Shown here: one piece after another, positions 25,259 through 32,134 of the stretch
Layout of the letters: the number at the start of each line of letters is the position of its first letter
How positions within the stretch are numbered: position 1 is the first letter of the stretch
Source: an uncultured Ignavibacteriales bacterium
Lineage (GTDB): Bacteria > Bacteroidota > Ignavibacteria > Ignavibacteriales > Ignavibacteriaceae
Length of the DNA: 32,791 nucleotides
Assembly (NCBI GenBank): GCA_903929035.1
Contig: CAIYTF010000154.1
Span: 1 to 32,791 of the forward strand
Direction of reading: 5' to 3'
Notes under the pieces: model-generated
Seen by the model: only the letters and a program-made list of their open reading frames with translations
The model's database searches: none
Told to the model about the DNA's origin: nothing
Made by a program: the position numbers and the translations under genes

Positions 25259-25294
25259 CGCGTAAATTGAGCGAATACCTCGCGAACGTGCATA

Positions 25295-27796
25295 TTATTT
25301 AGCCCCCGTTAATTCGCGGTATTGAGTTAAAATAACGTTAAGTTCACCCCAGTAAGAAGTGTATCTATCTTTACCACTCTTTCTGTTTTTAATCTTTAAT
25401 TTTAATGATGAACCGAATTTATTTATCCACTTTCCGAAAGTAACAGACCTGACCATCATCCCTTTACTATCCTCGGCTCCTTCGTTGTCCTCGTTGAAAG
25501 AATCAAACAAGTCTTTCCTGTTGAACTCCGTCCCCGATTTCAGTGTACCGTCCTCGATCTTATCCATCATAAACTCGAAGAACTCGCGGGAAGTCTCGGA
25601 AATAGCCTGCCGGATACGCGGGGAGCCTATATTGGCATCAACTTTTACCAACCCTGAAGCAATATAAATCCGCAGGCACCACATAGCGAACCAATCAGCC
25701 CTAACCTGTTCAATGTTACTCCACTCGGTAAACATATCGTGCCCGAATTCGCTTCGTGGAGAGCGTTCCTCGTTATAGTAGGGAGATAACTCCACTTCAT
25801 ACTTTCTACGCTCGTAGCTCGCGCCTGTGCCCTTTACAGTGTGATTGGTAGTGAGTATGAACTTAGGCGCATCGGCAAATTTTATAGTAAAAGCGGCTTG
25901 ATTCTTGCGCTCAATTCTCATATCGCCGGTAATCTTGTCGAATATTAGCGTTAAAGGGAAGTTTTGACCAATATCATCGAACAGGACAAAATCCGTGTCC
26001 AAACCAATATCCTGCCACATAAAGCGGTCGCGAAAATCAACGCCTTTGCTTCCTATTTTAATACCGTTGCGGTAAGCCTGTAAATATTTAGCAATTAAAG
26101 ATTTACCTGTACCGCCGTTAGCATCATCATCTAAATCAGGAATCTTCTCATCGCATAATATCATTGCTTTGGCATTACTCATAGTCTTGTGCCTGTGGAG
26201 CATATAGCCGATCACGCTGCACACCTTATTGAAGCGTGCATCATTACCGTTTACAGTATTCAGGATAAAAGTTCGGAACTCACCCTGCACGTCATCCTCT
26301 AGTTTTTCTATATTCCCCGATTCATTCGTGATAAAATCAGGCAGGTCACGGTCAAGGAGCGCGGATTTCCAAATCGGTTTAGGAATTTTGGCATACTCGA
26401 TATAAGCAGCCCCGATTTTGGTCACGCGGACGGCGATATTCCTGAAGAAAAGCCACCCTGTATGAGCATCGTCCTTTAAGAAATCATCAGGCAGCGTTTC
26501 TAAAAAAGCAAGTTTAGTCATAGATAGAAGCCTTGTCTCCAAACCGATGATAACGGAAAGGAGTTCTTCACTTTTAATATTATCCGTTACATATTGATTA
26601 ATAATATCAGCAATATCGTGAAGCTGCATAATATCGACTAAATTTCTATCAACGCGGACAATAATAAACTCGCTGCCTACAATAAACTTGCGGAAGCCTC
26701 TAATATGCAGGAAGCGGATATAAGCGGTATAATCGATAGATGTTTTAGAATTGCCGAGTTTATCTTTAATCATCGAAACAAAAAAGAGTTCTTTTTCGAT
26801 ATGCCCTTTTTCGGAAACAGATTCAACAGTCCAAGTTTCGCGTTCAAGCTTGCCATAGCCAAGCTCACGCAAGCCGGCGGCAGCATTCTTAAAATTACCG
26901 CTATGCGCAAGCAAAGTATAACAATGGAACAGGCTGTACCCTTTATCCCCATCGAAAGGAGCGGCGTTAGTGCTAAAAACTTGCAATCCTTTACCATTAA
27001 CGATGGTAGCAGATACTGACTTATCCGTTTTCCCCGGCCGTGTCCAATCCTCGTAAATGCCTCTTGATTTACCCTGCGTCCAACCGGCTTTCAATAGTTC
27101 GGTCCTGACGATGTCAAGCGCCTTCGGGTCATTAGCGAACTCGTCACCGGGCCTGCCCCCGCGCGGGCACTTGACCTCTGTCCAATTATCCGTGCTGACA
27201 ACAACAGCCGGCTCGATAACCGGACGGACGTTGAGTTCAGCCGGTACACTGTCAATACCCCTGCAAAAATCCATTAATATAAATCTTTCCGTCTCCTCGA
27301 TAACCGCGATACTTGTCAAATCACCGGATAGCAAGCTATAACCGTGAGACGGAGAAACGATAACATAACCGCCCTCGCCGCGAGTTTCAACAACAGTTTC
27401 ATTGCCTATTTTGGCAAGTTTAAGATTACCGGCAATGGCAATGCACCTGAGAAACAAGTGATAACCGCCGGAAGGACTTTTCTCGTAAGGGAGAGAATAT
27501 TTCTCGATAATAGCTTTAACGCGCGGGTCAGAAATAAAATTATTAAAACGCGCGTCAACATCACCGTCTTTATTGTCAAAATCAAGGCATTCAAGGTTAT
27601 TAGATACTCTGCCGCAAATAACGGCAAAGCCGGTAGTACCGTTGCGTCCCGCGAACATCCGTGAAAGTTCAGCGGGTGTAGCGATATGCTCCTGGTAAGA
27701 TTTCCAGCTCGCGAAAGGTTTTTTTGTATGAGTATCAACCGCGATAATTGACAGACCTGCCTCTGCATAACCAGCCGCGATATGTAATAAATTCAA
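25295..27796 (-). CDS. Primase-polymerase / SF3 helicase replication protein
   Basis: 833 residues. The N-terminal prim-pol (AEP) domain has LECLDFDNKDGD (DFD at 72-74), SPSGGYHLF (109-113) and VETRGEGGYVIVSPS. A linker domain with ARDWTR-like IYEDWTRPGK and STNAAPF follows. The C-terminal SF3/D5-type helicase has Walker A GGTGKS (about 558-563), Walker B FVLFDDIG, and the LTTNHTVKG sensor. Such proteins start replication in many phages, satellites and plasmids. The start is TTG right after the upstream stop, with GGGGAAA as possible SD. The stop lies next to the repeat-rich origin candidate. Confidence 0.92.
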   Translation of the reverse strand: MNLLHIAAGYAEAGLSIIAVDTHTKKPFASWKSYQEHIATPAELSRMFAGRNGTTGFAVICGRVSNNLECLDFDNKDGDVDARFNNFISDPRVKAIIEKYSLPYEKSPSGGYHLFLRCIAIAGNLKLAKIGNETVVETRGEGGYVIVSPSHGYSLLSGDLTSIAVIEETERFILMDFCRGIDSVPAELNVRPVIEPAVVVSTDNWTEVKCPRGGRPGDEFANDPKALDIVRTELLKAGWTQGKSRGIYEDWTRPGKTDKSVSATIVNGKGLQVFSTNAAPFDGDKGYSLFHCYTLLAHSGNFKNAAAGLRELGYGKLERETWTVESVSEKGHIEKELFFVSMIKDKLGNSKTSIDYTAYIRFLHIRGFRKFIVGSEFIIVRVDRNLVDIMQLHDIADIINQYVTDNIKSEELLSVIIGLETRLLSMTKLAFLETLPDDFLKDDAHTGWLFFRNIAVRVTKIGAAYIEYAKIPKPIWKSALLDRDLPDFITNESGNIEKLEDDVQGEFRTFILNTVNGNDARFNKVCSVIGYMLHRHKTMSNAKAMILCDEKIPDLDDDANGGTGKSLIAKYLQAYRNGIKIGSKGVDFRDRFMWQDIGLDTDFVLFDDIGQNFPLTLIFDKITGDMRIERKNQAAFTIKFADAPKFILTTNHTVKGTGASYERRKYEVELSPYYNEERSPRSEFGHDMFTEWSNIEQVRADWFAMWCLRIYIASGLVKVDANIGSPRIRQAISETSREFFEFMMDKIEDGTLKSGTEFNRKDLFDSFNEDNEGAEDSKGMMVRSVTFGKWINKFGSSLKLKIKNRKSGKDRYTSYWGELNVILTQYRELTGAK

Positions 27797-28117
27797 TTAT
27801 TTCCCCATAAGCGAGGTAATTTCCTCTTTAAGTTCAGTTTCGCGCTTGACCAAGAAATCAACAATAAGTTTAGTCAATTCATTATTCTTATCAACCAGTC
27901 GAATATCTGCATCGGGCACGTCCATCCCTGTACCGATTCGTTGTTCTTGTCTATCAATTGATATGCGGAAGCCGCCTAATCTCATCTTCGCGTAATCAGG
28001 CTCCGAGAACATCTCCAAACATTTAATAGCCTTAGCCATAGCTTCAATTTCCTTAGCGCGGTAAATCAACGCTATCTTTTCCTTCTCCGCGGACACGAGT
28101 AACTCTTTATTATTCAT
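27797..28117 (-). CDS. Hypothetical phage protein, helical
   Basis: 106 residues, largely charged and helical (KEKIALIYRAKEIEAMAKAI at the start, LVKRETELKEEI at the end), with a short non-helical centre (GGFRISIDRQEQRI). Its stop is followed at once by the TTG start of the prim-pol gene, so the two are coupled. No known domain recognised. Confidence 0.65.
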   Translation of the reverse strand: MNNKELLVSAEKEKIALIYRAKEIEAMAKAIKCLEMFSEPDYAKMRLGGFRISIDRQEQRIGTGMDVPDADIRLVDKNNELTKLIVDFLVKRETELKEEITSLMGK

Positions 28118-28139
28118 AGCTATCTTTCTATAATTGAAA

Positions 28140-28178
28140 GGTCATAAGCGGGCAATAAACAAGTTACCCGCTATGACC
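28140..28178 (-). terminator. Stem-loop after the SSB-like gene
   Basis: GGTCATAGCGGG and CCCGCTTATGACC (12 pairs, one bulge, 14-nt loop), then UUUC on the minus RNA. A possible partial terminator or processing site inside the operon, 12 bases after the SSB stop. Confidence 0.5.
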
Positions 28179-28190
28179 GTAAATAATTAA

Positions 28191-28598
28191 TTAAAAGGGA
28201 ATTTCATCCTCGATACCGACAGATACTTCGTCCGGGTCATCATTGACAAGCTCGGCGGTACGCGCAGCGAGCTTTTGATCAGAGAGAATATTAGTATAAT
28301 CAGCCTCCACTTTAACATCGTGGTACTCTTTACCTTTATATTTCCCTGTTTTAAGTTTACCAACCCCGATATAAGTAACGCGGAGATAAACCCCTATGCT
28401 AATTTCGGATAGTTTTTTATTGAGCGCGCCAAAGCCGTAAACACGTACACGTGAGTTATCCGCTTTCATAAAAGTATGAACTAATTGGTCACCGTACTGT
28501 GTTGTTACAATATTCGACCCGAGAAAATAAGCTGTTAAAGTCTTATCTTCGTATTTTGTCAGGTTAATACCTGATGCTGTTATTTCCACGAAAGCCAT
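28191..28598 (-). CDS. SSB-like single-stranded DNA-binding protein
   Basis: 135 residues. A beta-rich N-terminal OB-fold region (VRVYGFGALNKKL, YLRVTYIGVGKLKTGKYKGKEYHDVKVE) and an acidic tail ending DEIPF, the motif SSB proteins use to bind partners. The SD AAGGAG overlaps the last codons of the exonuclease gene, whose stop is 1 base away. SSB next to an exonuclease and prim-pol fits phage replication/recombination. It has no canonical SSB sequence similarity that I can see; the tail and context carry the call. Confidence 0.78.
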   Translation of the reverse strand: MAFVEITASGINLTKYEDKTLTAYFLGSNIVTTQYGDQLVHTFMKADNSRVRVYGFGALNKKLSEISIGVYLRVTYIGVGKLKTGKYKGKEYHDVKVEADYTNILSDQKLAARTAELVNDDPDEVSVGIEDEIPF

Positions 28599-28599
28599 T

Positions 28600-29559
28600 T
28601 TATAGCTCCTTCATATAGTTTTTAGATAGTTGAATAGTTATAGGGATATTAAAAATTTGCGGTTTTTTAGGATTAATATCAAAAACCGACTTAACCTTGA
28701 GGAAGTTGTAGAAATCCTCTTTCCACTCGTTTTGCGAGCGGAGCTTAGCACCAAAGCCCTCGATACCGCCTTTGTTAAGCGAGCGGGTATGTAAGATTAT
28801 AGTACCTTTAATTATGTAGCCAAAAGCGGTTAGGCAGTGGGCGTACGCGCCAAGCTGCCAATGATGTGTTTGGTGGATACTGTTAGCGGTTTTAATATCA
28901 ACAAGATAAACTCCTTTGGGCAGATAAACCGGATTACGCCCGTTGATAGCATACTGTCCGTCCTCGATGTCAAGGAGCATATCGATAGTACCCGCGAACT
29001 CGTACTCGTGATTGTAAACGATCTGTTCAGATGCAAGCACGATAGGATTGACAAGCCTCATAAACTCCGCGAGCCTGTAGAGTTGAATAAAAAGGGTTTG
29101 GTCATCGATTACAAAGCCTCTTTGACCGGCAGGAATTTCTCTATAATGAAAAGCAGTACCGGTAAGTAAATCCTCGAAAGATTTATGAATAAAAGTACCG
29201 CGTTCGCCCGCTTCTTTGAAGACGCGGTCAGCCTCCTCGTTGCCTACATTACCGCGCCATTGCGCGAGATAATCACTCGGGAAAGCCTTTAGAACAGTAG
29301 TAACTGATGGATAATGCTTAATTACGCCGTCATTATCAACAACCTCGTAGAACCGGCCGTCCCGCGTGTCCATACGCGTGACGTTAGTACCGTCAATAGC
29401 TTTAGGCGACTTATCAACTTTAGCGGGCATAACCTCGACAAACTTATCCACTTTGATAGCCTTACCCATTTCCGCTTTAGTCCTGCGCTTGCGCTTAGGT
29501 TTCGGTTCAATTTCAGCAGCCTCGATACCGGCTTCATAAAATATGTTAGGCTCAGACAT
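28600..29559 (-). CDS. RecB/Cas4-like PD-(D/E)xK exonuclease
   Basis: 319 residues. Nuclease signature: GTFIHKSFEDLL (His, about 117-128), EFAGTIDMLLDIEDG (Asp, about 190), GVYLVDIKTA (D-x-K, about 223) and WQLGAYAHCL (Gln, about 234). This is the RecB/AddB/Cas4-type phage exonuclease (lambda-Exo-like role in recombination/end processing). A basic N-terminal region (PKPKRKRRTKAEMGKA) may bind DNA. The ATG overlaps the upstream HTH gene's stop by 8 bases. No partner annealing protein is visible besides the SSB-like protein. Confidence 0.86.
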   Translation of the reverse strand: MSEPNIFYEAGIEAAEIEPKPKRKRRTKAEMGKAIKVDKFVEVMPAKVDKSPKAIDGTNVTRMDTRDGRFYEVVDNDGVIKHYPSVTTVLKAFPSDYLAQWRGNVGNEEADRVFKEAGERGTFIHKSFEDLLTGTAFHYREIPAGQRGFVIDDQTLFIQLYRLAEFMRLVNPIVLASEQIVYNHEYEFAGTIDMLLDIEDGQYAINGRNPVYLPKGVYLVDIKTANSIHQTHHWQLGAYAHCLTAFGYIIKGTIILHTRSLNKGGIEGFGAKLRSQNEWKEDFYNFLKVKSVFDINPKKPQIFNIPITIQLSKNYMKEL

Positions 29560-29887
29560 ATTTAACCTTCTTTCCTAATTTAATCTGTTCAATCTTCTTC
29601 AAAGAAATAAGTACCTCACTTCTCCTGTAAAAAACTTTGCGCCCTATCCGGTAGAAAGGCAGTTTGCCTTCTTTCGTCCAAAGTTGGAGCGTGGTACAGG
29701 ATATATGAAGAAGTTCAGCGGCTTCTTTCCGTGTAATCAAATCCTCTTTTGCAGGGAAAGGGTCGATCGGGGGAGCGGTATTAAGCAGTGTCTCTCTAAT
29801 AGTATCCGCGATGAGTAACTTTAAGGACTGTCCATAATTCGCGGCAAACTGCATCACGAGGACACCCAAGTCTGTTTCAGCATTCAT
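29552..29887 (-). CDS. Excisionase-type helix-turn-helix protein
   Basis: 111 residues with a C-terminal MerR/excisionase-like DNA-binding domain: LITRKEAAELLHISCTTLQLWTKEGKLPFYRIGRKVFYRRSEVL (about 46-89). The N-terminal half is helical and of unknown role. Such HTH_17 proteins serve as excisionases or operon regulators in phages and mobile elements. It is separated from the small genes upstream by 180 bases that contain an oppositely directed small-RNA candidate. Confidence 0.82.
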   Translation of the reverse strand: MNAETDLGVLVMQFAANYGQSLKLLIADTIRETLLNTAPPIDPFPAKEDLITRKEAAELLHISCTTLQLWTKEGKLPFYRIGRKVFYRRSEVLISLKKIEQIKLGKKVKYV

Positions 29888-29946
29888 TTTTATTCCTTTT
29901 TTCCTTAACTAATATAAATATTTATTTGTAAAATTACTATAATCTA

Positions 29947-29977
29947 TTGCGTGCTTATAAAAAAAGCCGTATATTTG
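29947..29977 (+). promoter_or_regulatory. Bacteroidota-type promoter, plus strand, inside the leftward operon
   Basis: TTG (29947-29949), 20 bases, TATATTTG (29970-29977): the same layout and spacing as the tRNA-Arg promoter. It fires against the phage operon into the gap between the 38-residue gene and the HTH gene. Confidence 0.6.
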
Positions 29978-29979
29978 TC

Positions 29980-30066
29980 AAAGCAAGACCCCATATTCTT
30001 GCTTTCCCCTTTATATCCTTACATCCTACCCCCGGAGTTATCTTTTTTCCACCGGGGGATTTTATT
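29980..30066 (+). ncRNA. Candidate small RNA of the phage element (about 85 nt)
   Basis: Directly after the promoter. It opens with a perfect 9-bp hairpin (AAAGCAAGA / TCTTGCTTT, 8-nt loop) at 29980-30005, then a CU-rich linker, then a 7-bp G/C hairpin (CCCCCGG 30029-30035 with CCGGGGG 30052-30058) followed by ATTTTATTT, a terminator-like end. It lies antisense to the leader of the HTH/exonuclease part of the minus-strand operon and ends near the 3' end of the 38-residue gene, so it could be a regulator of the operon. Confidence 0.5.
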
Positions 30067-30183
30067 TCAAATACCAAGTTCCTTATAAACAGACTCCCTT
30101 CCTTTGCTATACCCGATGACAAAGGCGATAACCGGCAGGGCAGCAAAAACAGCTATTATAATAGTGAGCCATATTTCGTCCAT
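30067..30183 (-). CDS. Small membrane protein (38 residues)
   Basis: One membrane helix (about residues 3-22: WLTIIIAVFAALPVIAFVIG) then a charged tail ending KELGI. The ATG overlaps the upstream stop (TAATG), which argues for a real coupled gene. Holin or phage membrane-protein roles are possible, but nothing specific supports them. Confidence 0.6.
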   Translation of the reverse strand: MDEIWLTIIIAVFAALPVIAFVIGYSKGRESVYKELGI

Positions 30184-30365
30184 TACTTCACGTCCTCCGC
30201 TTTATACATATTCTTGAGATAATTCTTCATTTCGAGCACGGATGAAAAAACCATATCAAACTTGGCACGACCTACACTAAGGCACAGCCGGTACTCTTTT
30301 TTACCATCAACAATAGAAACCTCGTAATAGTGAGGTTTGCCTGAGCAGTCTTTAATTAACGTCAT
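30183..30365 (-). CDS. Small hypothetical protein (60 residues)
   Basis: Soluble, beta-then-helix character (YYEVSIVDGKKEYRLCLSVG, then MKNYLKNMYKAED). Stop overlaps the next start. Part of the early phage operon; unknown role. Confidence 0.55.
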   Translation of the reverse strand: MTLIKDCSGKPHYYEVSIVDGKKEYRLCLSVGRAKFDMVFSSVLEMKNYLKNMYKAEDVK

Positions 30366-30391
30366 CGTGTCAATACCTTTTTAATAAATTT

Positions 30392-30423
30392 GGGAGCGAA
30401 GGTTAATATGGTTCATCGCTCCC
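30392..30423. repeat. 8-bp G/C hairpin between small phage genes
   Basis: GGGAGCGA and TCGCTCCC, 16-nt loop, in the 93-base gap between the 60- and 69-residue genes. No clear U-tract in either direction. Possibly an RNA processing or attenuation site. Confidence 0.5.
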
Positions 30424-30458
30424 TGTTTATGTATTATGTTTCGTTACCGTTTTCGCGG

Positions 30459-30668
30459 TTATGCCAACCGCAAACTCTTTCTAATATTCAGCTCGGTGCC
30501 AACCTCCCATTTAACTAAACGCCGTCCGTAAGCTTTCAGCTTTGCAAAGGCAACTCTGAAAACATACCAATTATCCTGCTCCACTAATTTAGAAGCGTAT
30601 ATTTTCCCCTTTTCGTACATAAAAACGTGAGAGAACTTTCCGTTTTCTTGGGTTATTGTAATTCTCAT
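30459..30668 (-). CDS. Small basic hypothetical protein (69 residues)
   Basis: Mostly beta-strand at first (MRITITQENGKFSHVFMYEKG), then a basic region (KLKAYGRRLVKWEVG). The ATG overlaps the stop of the 31-residue gene upstream (ATGA). Unknown function; early operon member. Confidence 0.55.
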   Translation of the reverse strand: MRITITQENGKFSHVFMYEKGKIYASKLVEQDNWYVFRVAFAKLKAYGRRLVKWEVGTELNIRKSLRLA

Positions 30669-30760
30669 AACGAACCATCCTGATCGTTTTTAGCGGCGTC
30701 GCGCGCGTTAATCCAGAGGATAACCACCGCGGCGATAACTATAAATATTATTGCTTCCAT
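30665..30760 (-). CDS. Tiny membrane protein (31 residues)
   Basis: First gene of the leftward operon. SD AAAGGA lies 8 bases before the ATG. The peptide is a single membrane helix (AIIFIVIAAVVILWI) with a charged tail ARDAAKNDQDGSL. The stop overlaps the next start by 4 bases. Typical of tiny phage-encoded membrane peptides; function unknown. Confidence 0.6.
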   Translation of the reverse strand: MEAIIFIVIAAVVILWINARDAAKNDQDGSL

Positions 30761-30799
30761 AACTTTTTTCCTTTTAATAATTAACTATTATTATTATTT

Positions 30800-30837
30800 A
30801 GCGATTCTACCTGATTTATAAACAGGTTCTAATCGCT
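30800..30837. promoter_or_regulatory. Palindromic operator between repressor and leftward operon
   Basis: A 38-bp imperfect palindrome: AGCGATT (30800-30806) with AATCGCT (30831-30837), inside it ACCTG (30809-30813) with CAGGT (30823-30827), centre near 30818. It abuts the repressor start codon (30839) and sits 40 bases upstream of the leftward operon's first gene, the place expected for a lambda-type control site. Promoter boxes themselves are not clear. Confidence 0.6.
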
Positions 30838-30838
30838 T

Positions 30839-31144
30839 ATGTTCGGTGAAAGATTAGAATCTCTTAGGAAAGACTTACATTTAAGCCAAACCGAATTGGC
30901 TAAAAAGTTAGGTATTTCACAAAACGCGTACTCTAAGTATGAAAGAGGCTTAACCGAACCAAATATGGCTACACTTTCATTAATCGCATCTATTTGCAAA
31001 GTCTCTCTTGACTTCCTAATCACGGGCAAAGAGAGTGATTTTAGGAAACCAATACCTGCCGGAGAATCACCGTTACCTCTTGATGCTCGTGTCAGTGCCT
31101 TAGAAGCGGCAGTAGCCGGCATACTCAATCGTATCGAAGTCTGA
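30839..31144 (+). CDS. XRE-family phage repressor
   Basis: 101 residues. N-terminal XRE/Cro helix-turn-helix: LRKDLHLSQTELAKKLGISQNAYSKYERGLTEPNMATLSLIA (about 9-50), followed by KVSLDFLITGKES, the usual end of the domain. The C-terminal 35 residues end in a helix (LDARVSALEAAVAGILNRIEV), likely for oligomerisation. There is no peptidase domain, so it is not a LexA/CI self-cleaving repressor. Divergent from the leftward operon with a palindromic operator between, which fits a lysogeny switch. Confidence 0.87.
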   Translation: MFGERLESLRKDLHLSQTELAKKLGISQNAYSKYERGLTEPNMATLSLIASICKVSLDFLITGKESDFRKPIPAGESPLPLDARVSALEAAVAGILNRIEV

Positions 31145-31198
31145 TTTTCCAAACACTCCCCGGGTTTGTTTTCCATATTATTATAATTAACTAAATCA

Positions 31199-31525
31199 CT
31201 ACTCACGATAAGCCTCCTTGGCATCTTTAATAATAGCTCTAACCAAATCTTTATCTTTGGTAATCCTAACTATTTCGAGTAGGTGCTTGTACTGGAGCTT
31301 AGTTTCGTCCCTCTCCTCAAATATTTGGTAGAGGTGATTTTTACTTTTAAAACCCAGCAAGTCAGCCATAAACCAGTAAACATTTTTAATACCCAGGTTC
31401 CGGTTTTCTTTACCGAACCTAAGAATAGCCGTTTCGCAGGCGTTAAGCACCTCCATTACCGGATGCCATTTATTATCTTGTTCAGGTTCAATTTTGCTCT
31501 CAATTTTTTTTGTTCCATTTTCCAT
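31199..31525 (-). CDS. Possible phage regulator, CII-like
   Basis: 108 residues. A central helical unit (VYWFMADLLGFKSKNHLYQIFEERDETKLQYKHLLEIVRITKDKDLVRAI) recalls the phage CII/CP76 regulator style (helix-turn-helix then L-L-I-LTGD type ending). The N-terminal 20 residues are charged and unstructured. It converges on the XRE repressor gene. The assignment is tentative. Confidence 0.45.
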   Translation of the reverse strand: MENGTKKIESKIEPEQDNKWHPVMEVLNACETAILRFGKENRNLGIKNVYWFMADLLGFKSKNHLYQIFEERDETKLQYKHLLEIVRITKDKDLVRAIIKDAKEAYRE

Positions 31526-31558
31526 AATACTTACAAACCTTTCCTAACTTTATTCTAT

Positions 31559-31589
31559 TTGTCTTCAAAGTTCAATTACTATATATTTG
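31559..31589 (+). promoter_or_regulatory. Second Bacteroidota-type promoter in a phage gap (plus)
   Basis: TTG (31559-31561), 20 bases, TATATTTG (31582-31589), again the same layout as the tRNA promoter. It drives into the 156-base gap between the CII-like gene and the 64-residue gene. Confidence 0.55.
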
Positions 31590-31594
31590 TAATA

Positions 31595-31683
31595 GGGCAA
31601 ATTGTTATTATTTGTTATAATCTGTCCTTATTTAACCGTAACCGTATGTGGGTCACGGCAGCGGAGCTTTATACTTTTTTTTT
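31595..31683 (+). ncRNA. Candidate small RNA in the immunity region
   Basis: From the promoter just above, about 90 nt to a run of nine T (31675-31683). A small hairpin (CCGT / ACGG near 31642-31659) and GTAT/ATAC closing pairs just before the T-run are visible, but no strong terminator stem. A 28-residue open frame starts at 31647 without an SD. Could be an antisense RNA or short leader; the call rests mainly on the promoter. Confidence 0.35.
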
Positions 31684-31876
31684 AAGAATACTTACTTACT
31701 CTAAGCGAATATTCAGGCAAAGCCTGCTTTGAACAAATCTTAGCGTGTTTTCGCGCTAAGATTTGGTTCTCAAACATTTTTGAATGTTGAACTATGCCGG
31801 TAATTCCATAACCGTCTCCGCCGTTATGTAAATATCCAACAATCTTATTTTTAACTGATACTGATATGATATACAT
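31682..31876 (-). CDS. Small hypothetical protein (64 residues)
   Basis: Starts MYIISVSVKNKIVGYLHNGG. It begins 1 base after the 66-residue gene's stop. Its codons for QILARKHAKI are made of a 12-bp perfect inverted repeat (31734-31745 with 31754-31765). The first codons are part of a 63-bp segment duplicated at 32501. Unknown function. Confidence 0.5.
   Translation of the reverse strand: MYIISVSVKNKIVGYLHNGGDGYGITGIVQHSKMFENQILARKHAKICSKQALPEYSLRVSKYS
31734..31765. repeat. 12-bp perfect inverted repeat inside the 64-residue gene
   Basis: CAAATCTTAGCG and CGCTAAGATTTG, loop of 8. A second smaller one (AACATT-TTTG-AATGTT, 31771-31786) follows. Strong enough to fold in RNA or to be a protein site. 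Confidence 0.8.
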
Positions 31877-31910
31877 CCTAATTCACCGCCTCTTTCTCAA
31901 CTATGTACTT
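31848..31910. repeat. 63-bp direct repeat, copy 1
   Basis: Identical to 32501-32563. In the minus reading it covers the last 11 codons and stop of the 66-residue gene and the first codons of the 64-residue gene. Confidence 0.93.
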
Positions 31911-32078
31911 AGAGTTTGCAAGATATTTGAGGCCAATAGCAAGGATTTCCTCTGTAACGGCTTCTAACTTCAAACCGGTTTTTTTCGAACGTGCCAAAAG
32001 CCGTCTATGCTGCGCGCCCTTGACCTTCATAGTTTTAAAATCGCGCTTTTGATCGGGTACTATATTCTCTATGTTCAC
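31878..32078 (-). CDS. Small ribbon-helix-helix-like protein
   Basis: 66 residues, GTG start. MKVKGAQHRRLLARSKKTGLKLEAVTEEILAIGLKYL fits the RHH (Arc/MetJ) pattern: strand, helix, then E-x-L-x-x-G-L helix, so it may bind DNA. The C-terminal SKYIVEKEAVN is identical to that of the 67-residue gene, and its first codons (MNIEN) to those of the 61-residue gene. No SD is obvious. Confidence 0.55.
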   Translation of the reverse strand: MNIENIVPDQKRDFKTMKVKGAQHRRLLARSKKTGLKLEAVTEEILAIGLKYLANSKYIVEKEAVN

Positions 32079-32089
32079 TGTTTTTCTTT
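32063..32089. repeat. 27-bp direct repeat, copy 1
   Basis: Identical to 32474-32500; holds the GTG start and MNIEN codons of the 66-residue gene. Confidence 0.9.
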
Positions 32090-32134
32090 ATAAAATTGAT
32101 TATTCATTTTTCTTAATTAGTTGAAAGTTGTTCT

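Larger units (their letters stand above)
24671..25294. other. Candidate phage replication origin (gene-free repeat region)
   Basis: 624 bases between prim-pol/helicase and the SNF2 helicase. It has six GGACAG boxes (24745, 24755, 24831, 24842, 24911, 24919) on the left and six CTGTCC boxes (25034, 25042, 25100, 25120, 25141, 25210) on the right, all mirrored about a centre near 24979. The central 107 bases are AT-rich with a pyrimidine-rich strand and TATATATATA. This is the layout of an iteron origin with a melting core, beside the replication genes. An open frame through it (25293-24658) is made of repeats and is not a credible gene. Confidence 0.6.

Noticed and set aside
24658-25293. Open frame of 211 codons on the minus strand through the repeat region
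   Set aside because: Its sequence is made of the repeated boxes (the same peptide appears twice) with no domain look; the DNA is better explained as an origin-like array.
24671-25294. CRISPR array
   Set aside because: Repeats have unequal spacing, two orientations, and no unique spacers of constant length; no cas genes nearby.
31283-31732. 149-codon plus-strand frame opposite the CII-like gene
   Set aside because: Shadow of a minus-strand gene, rich in Phe/Ile as antisense frames often are, and without an SD.
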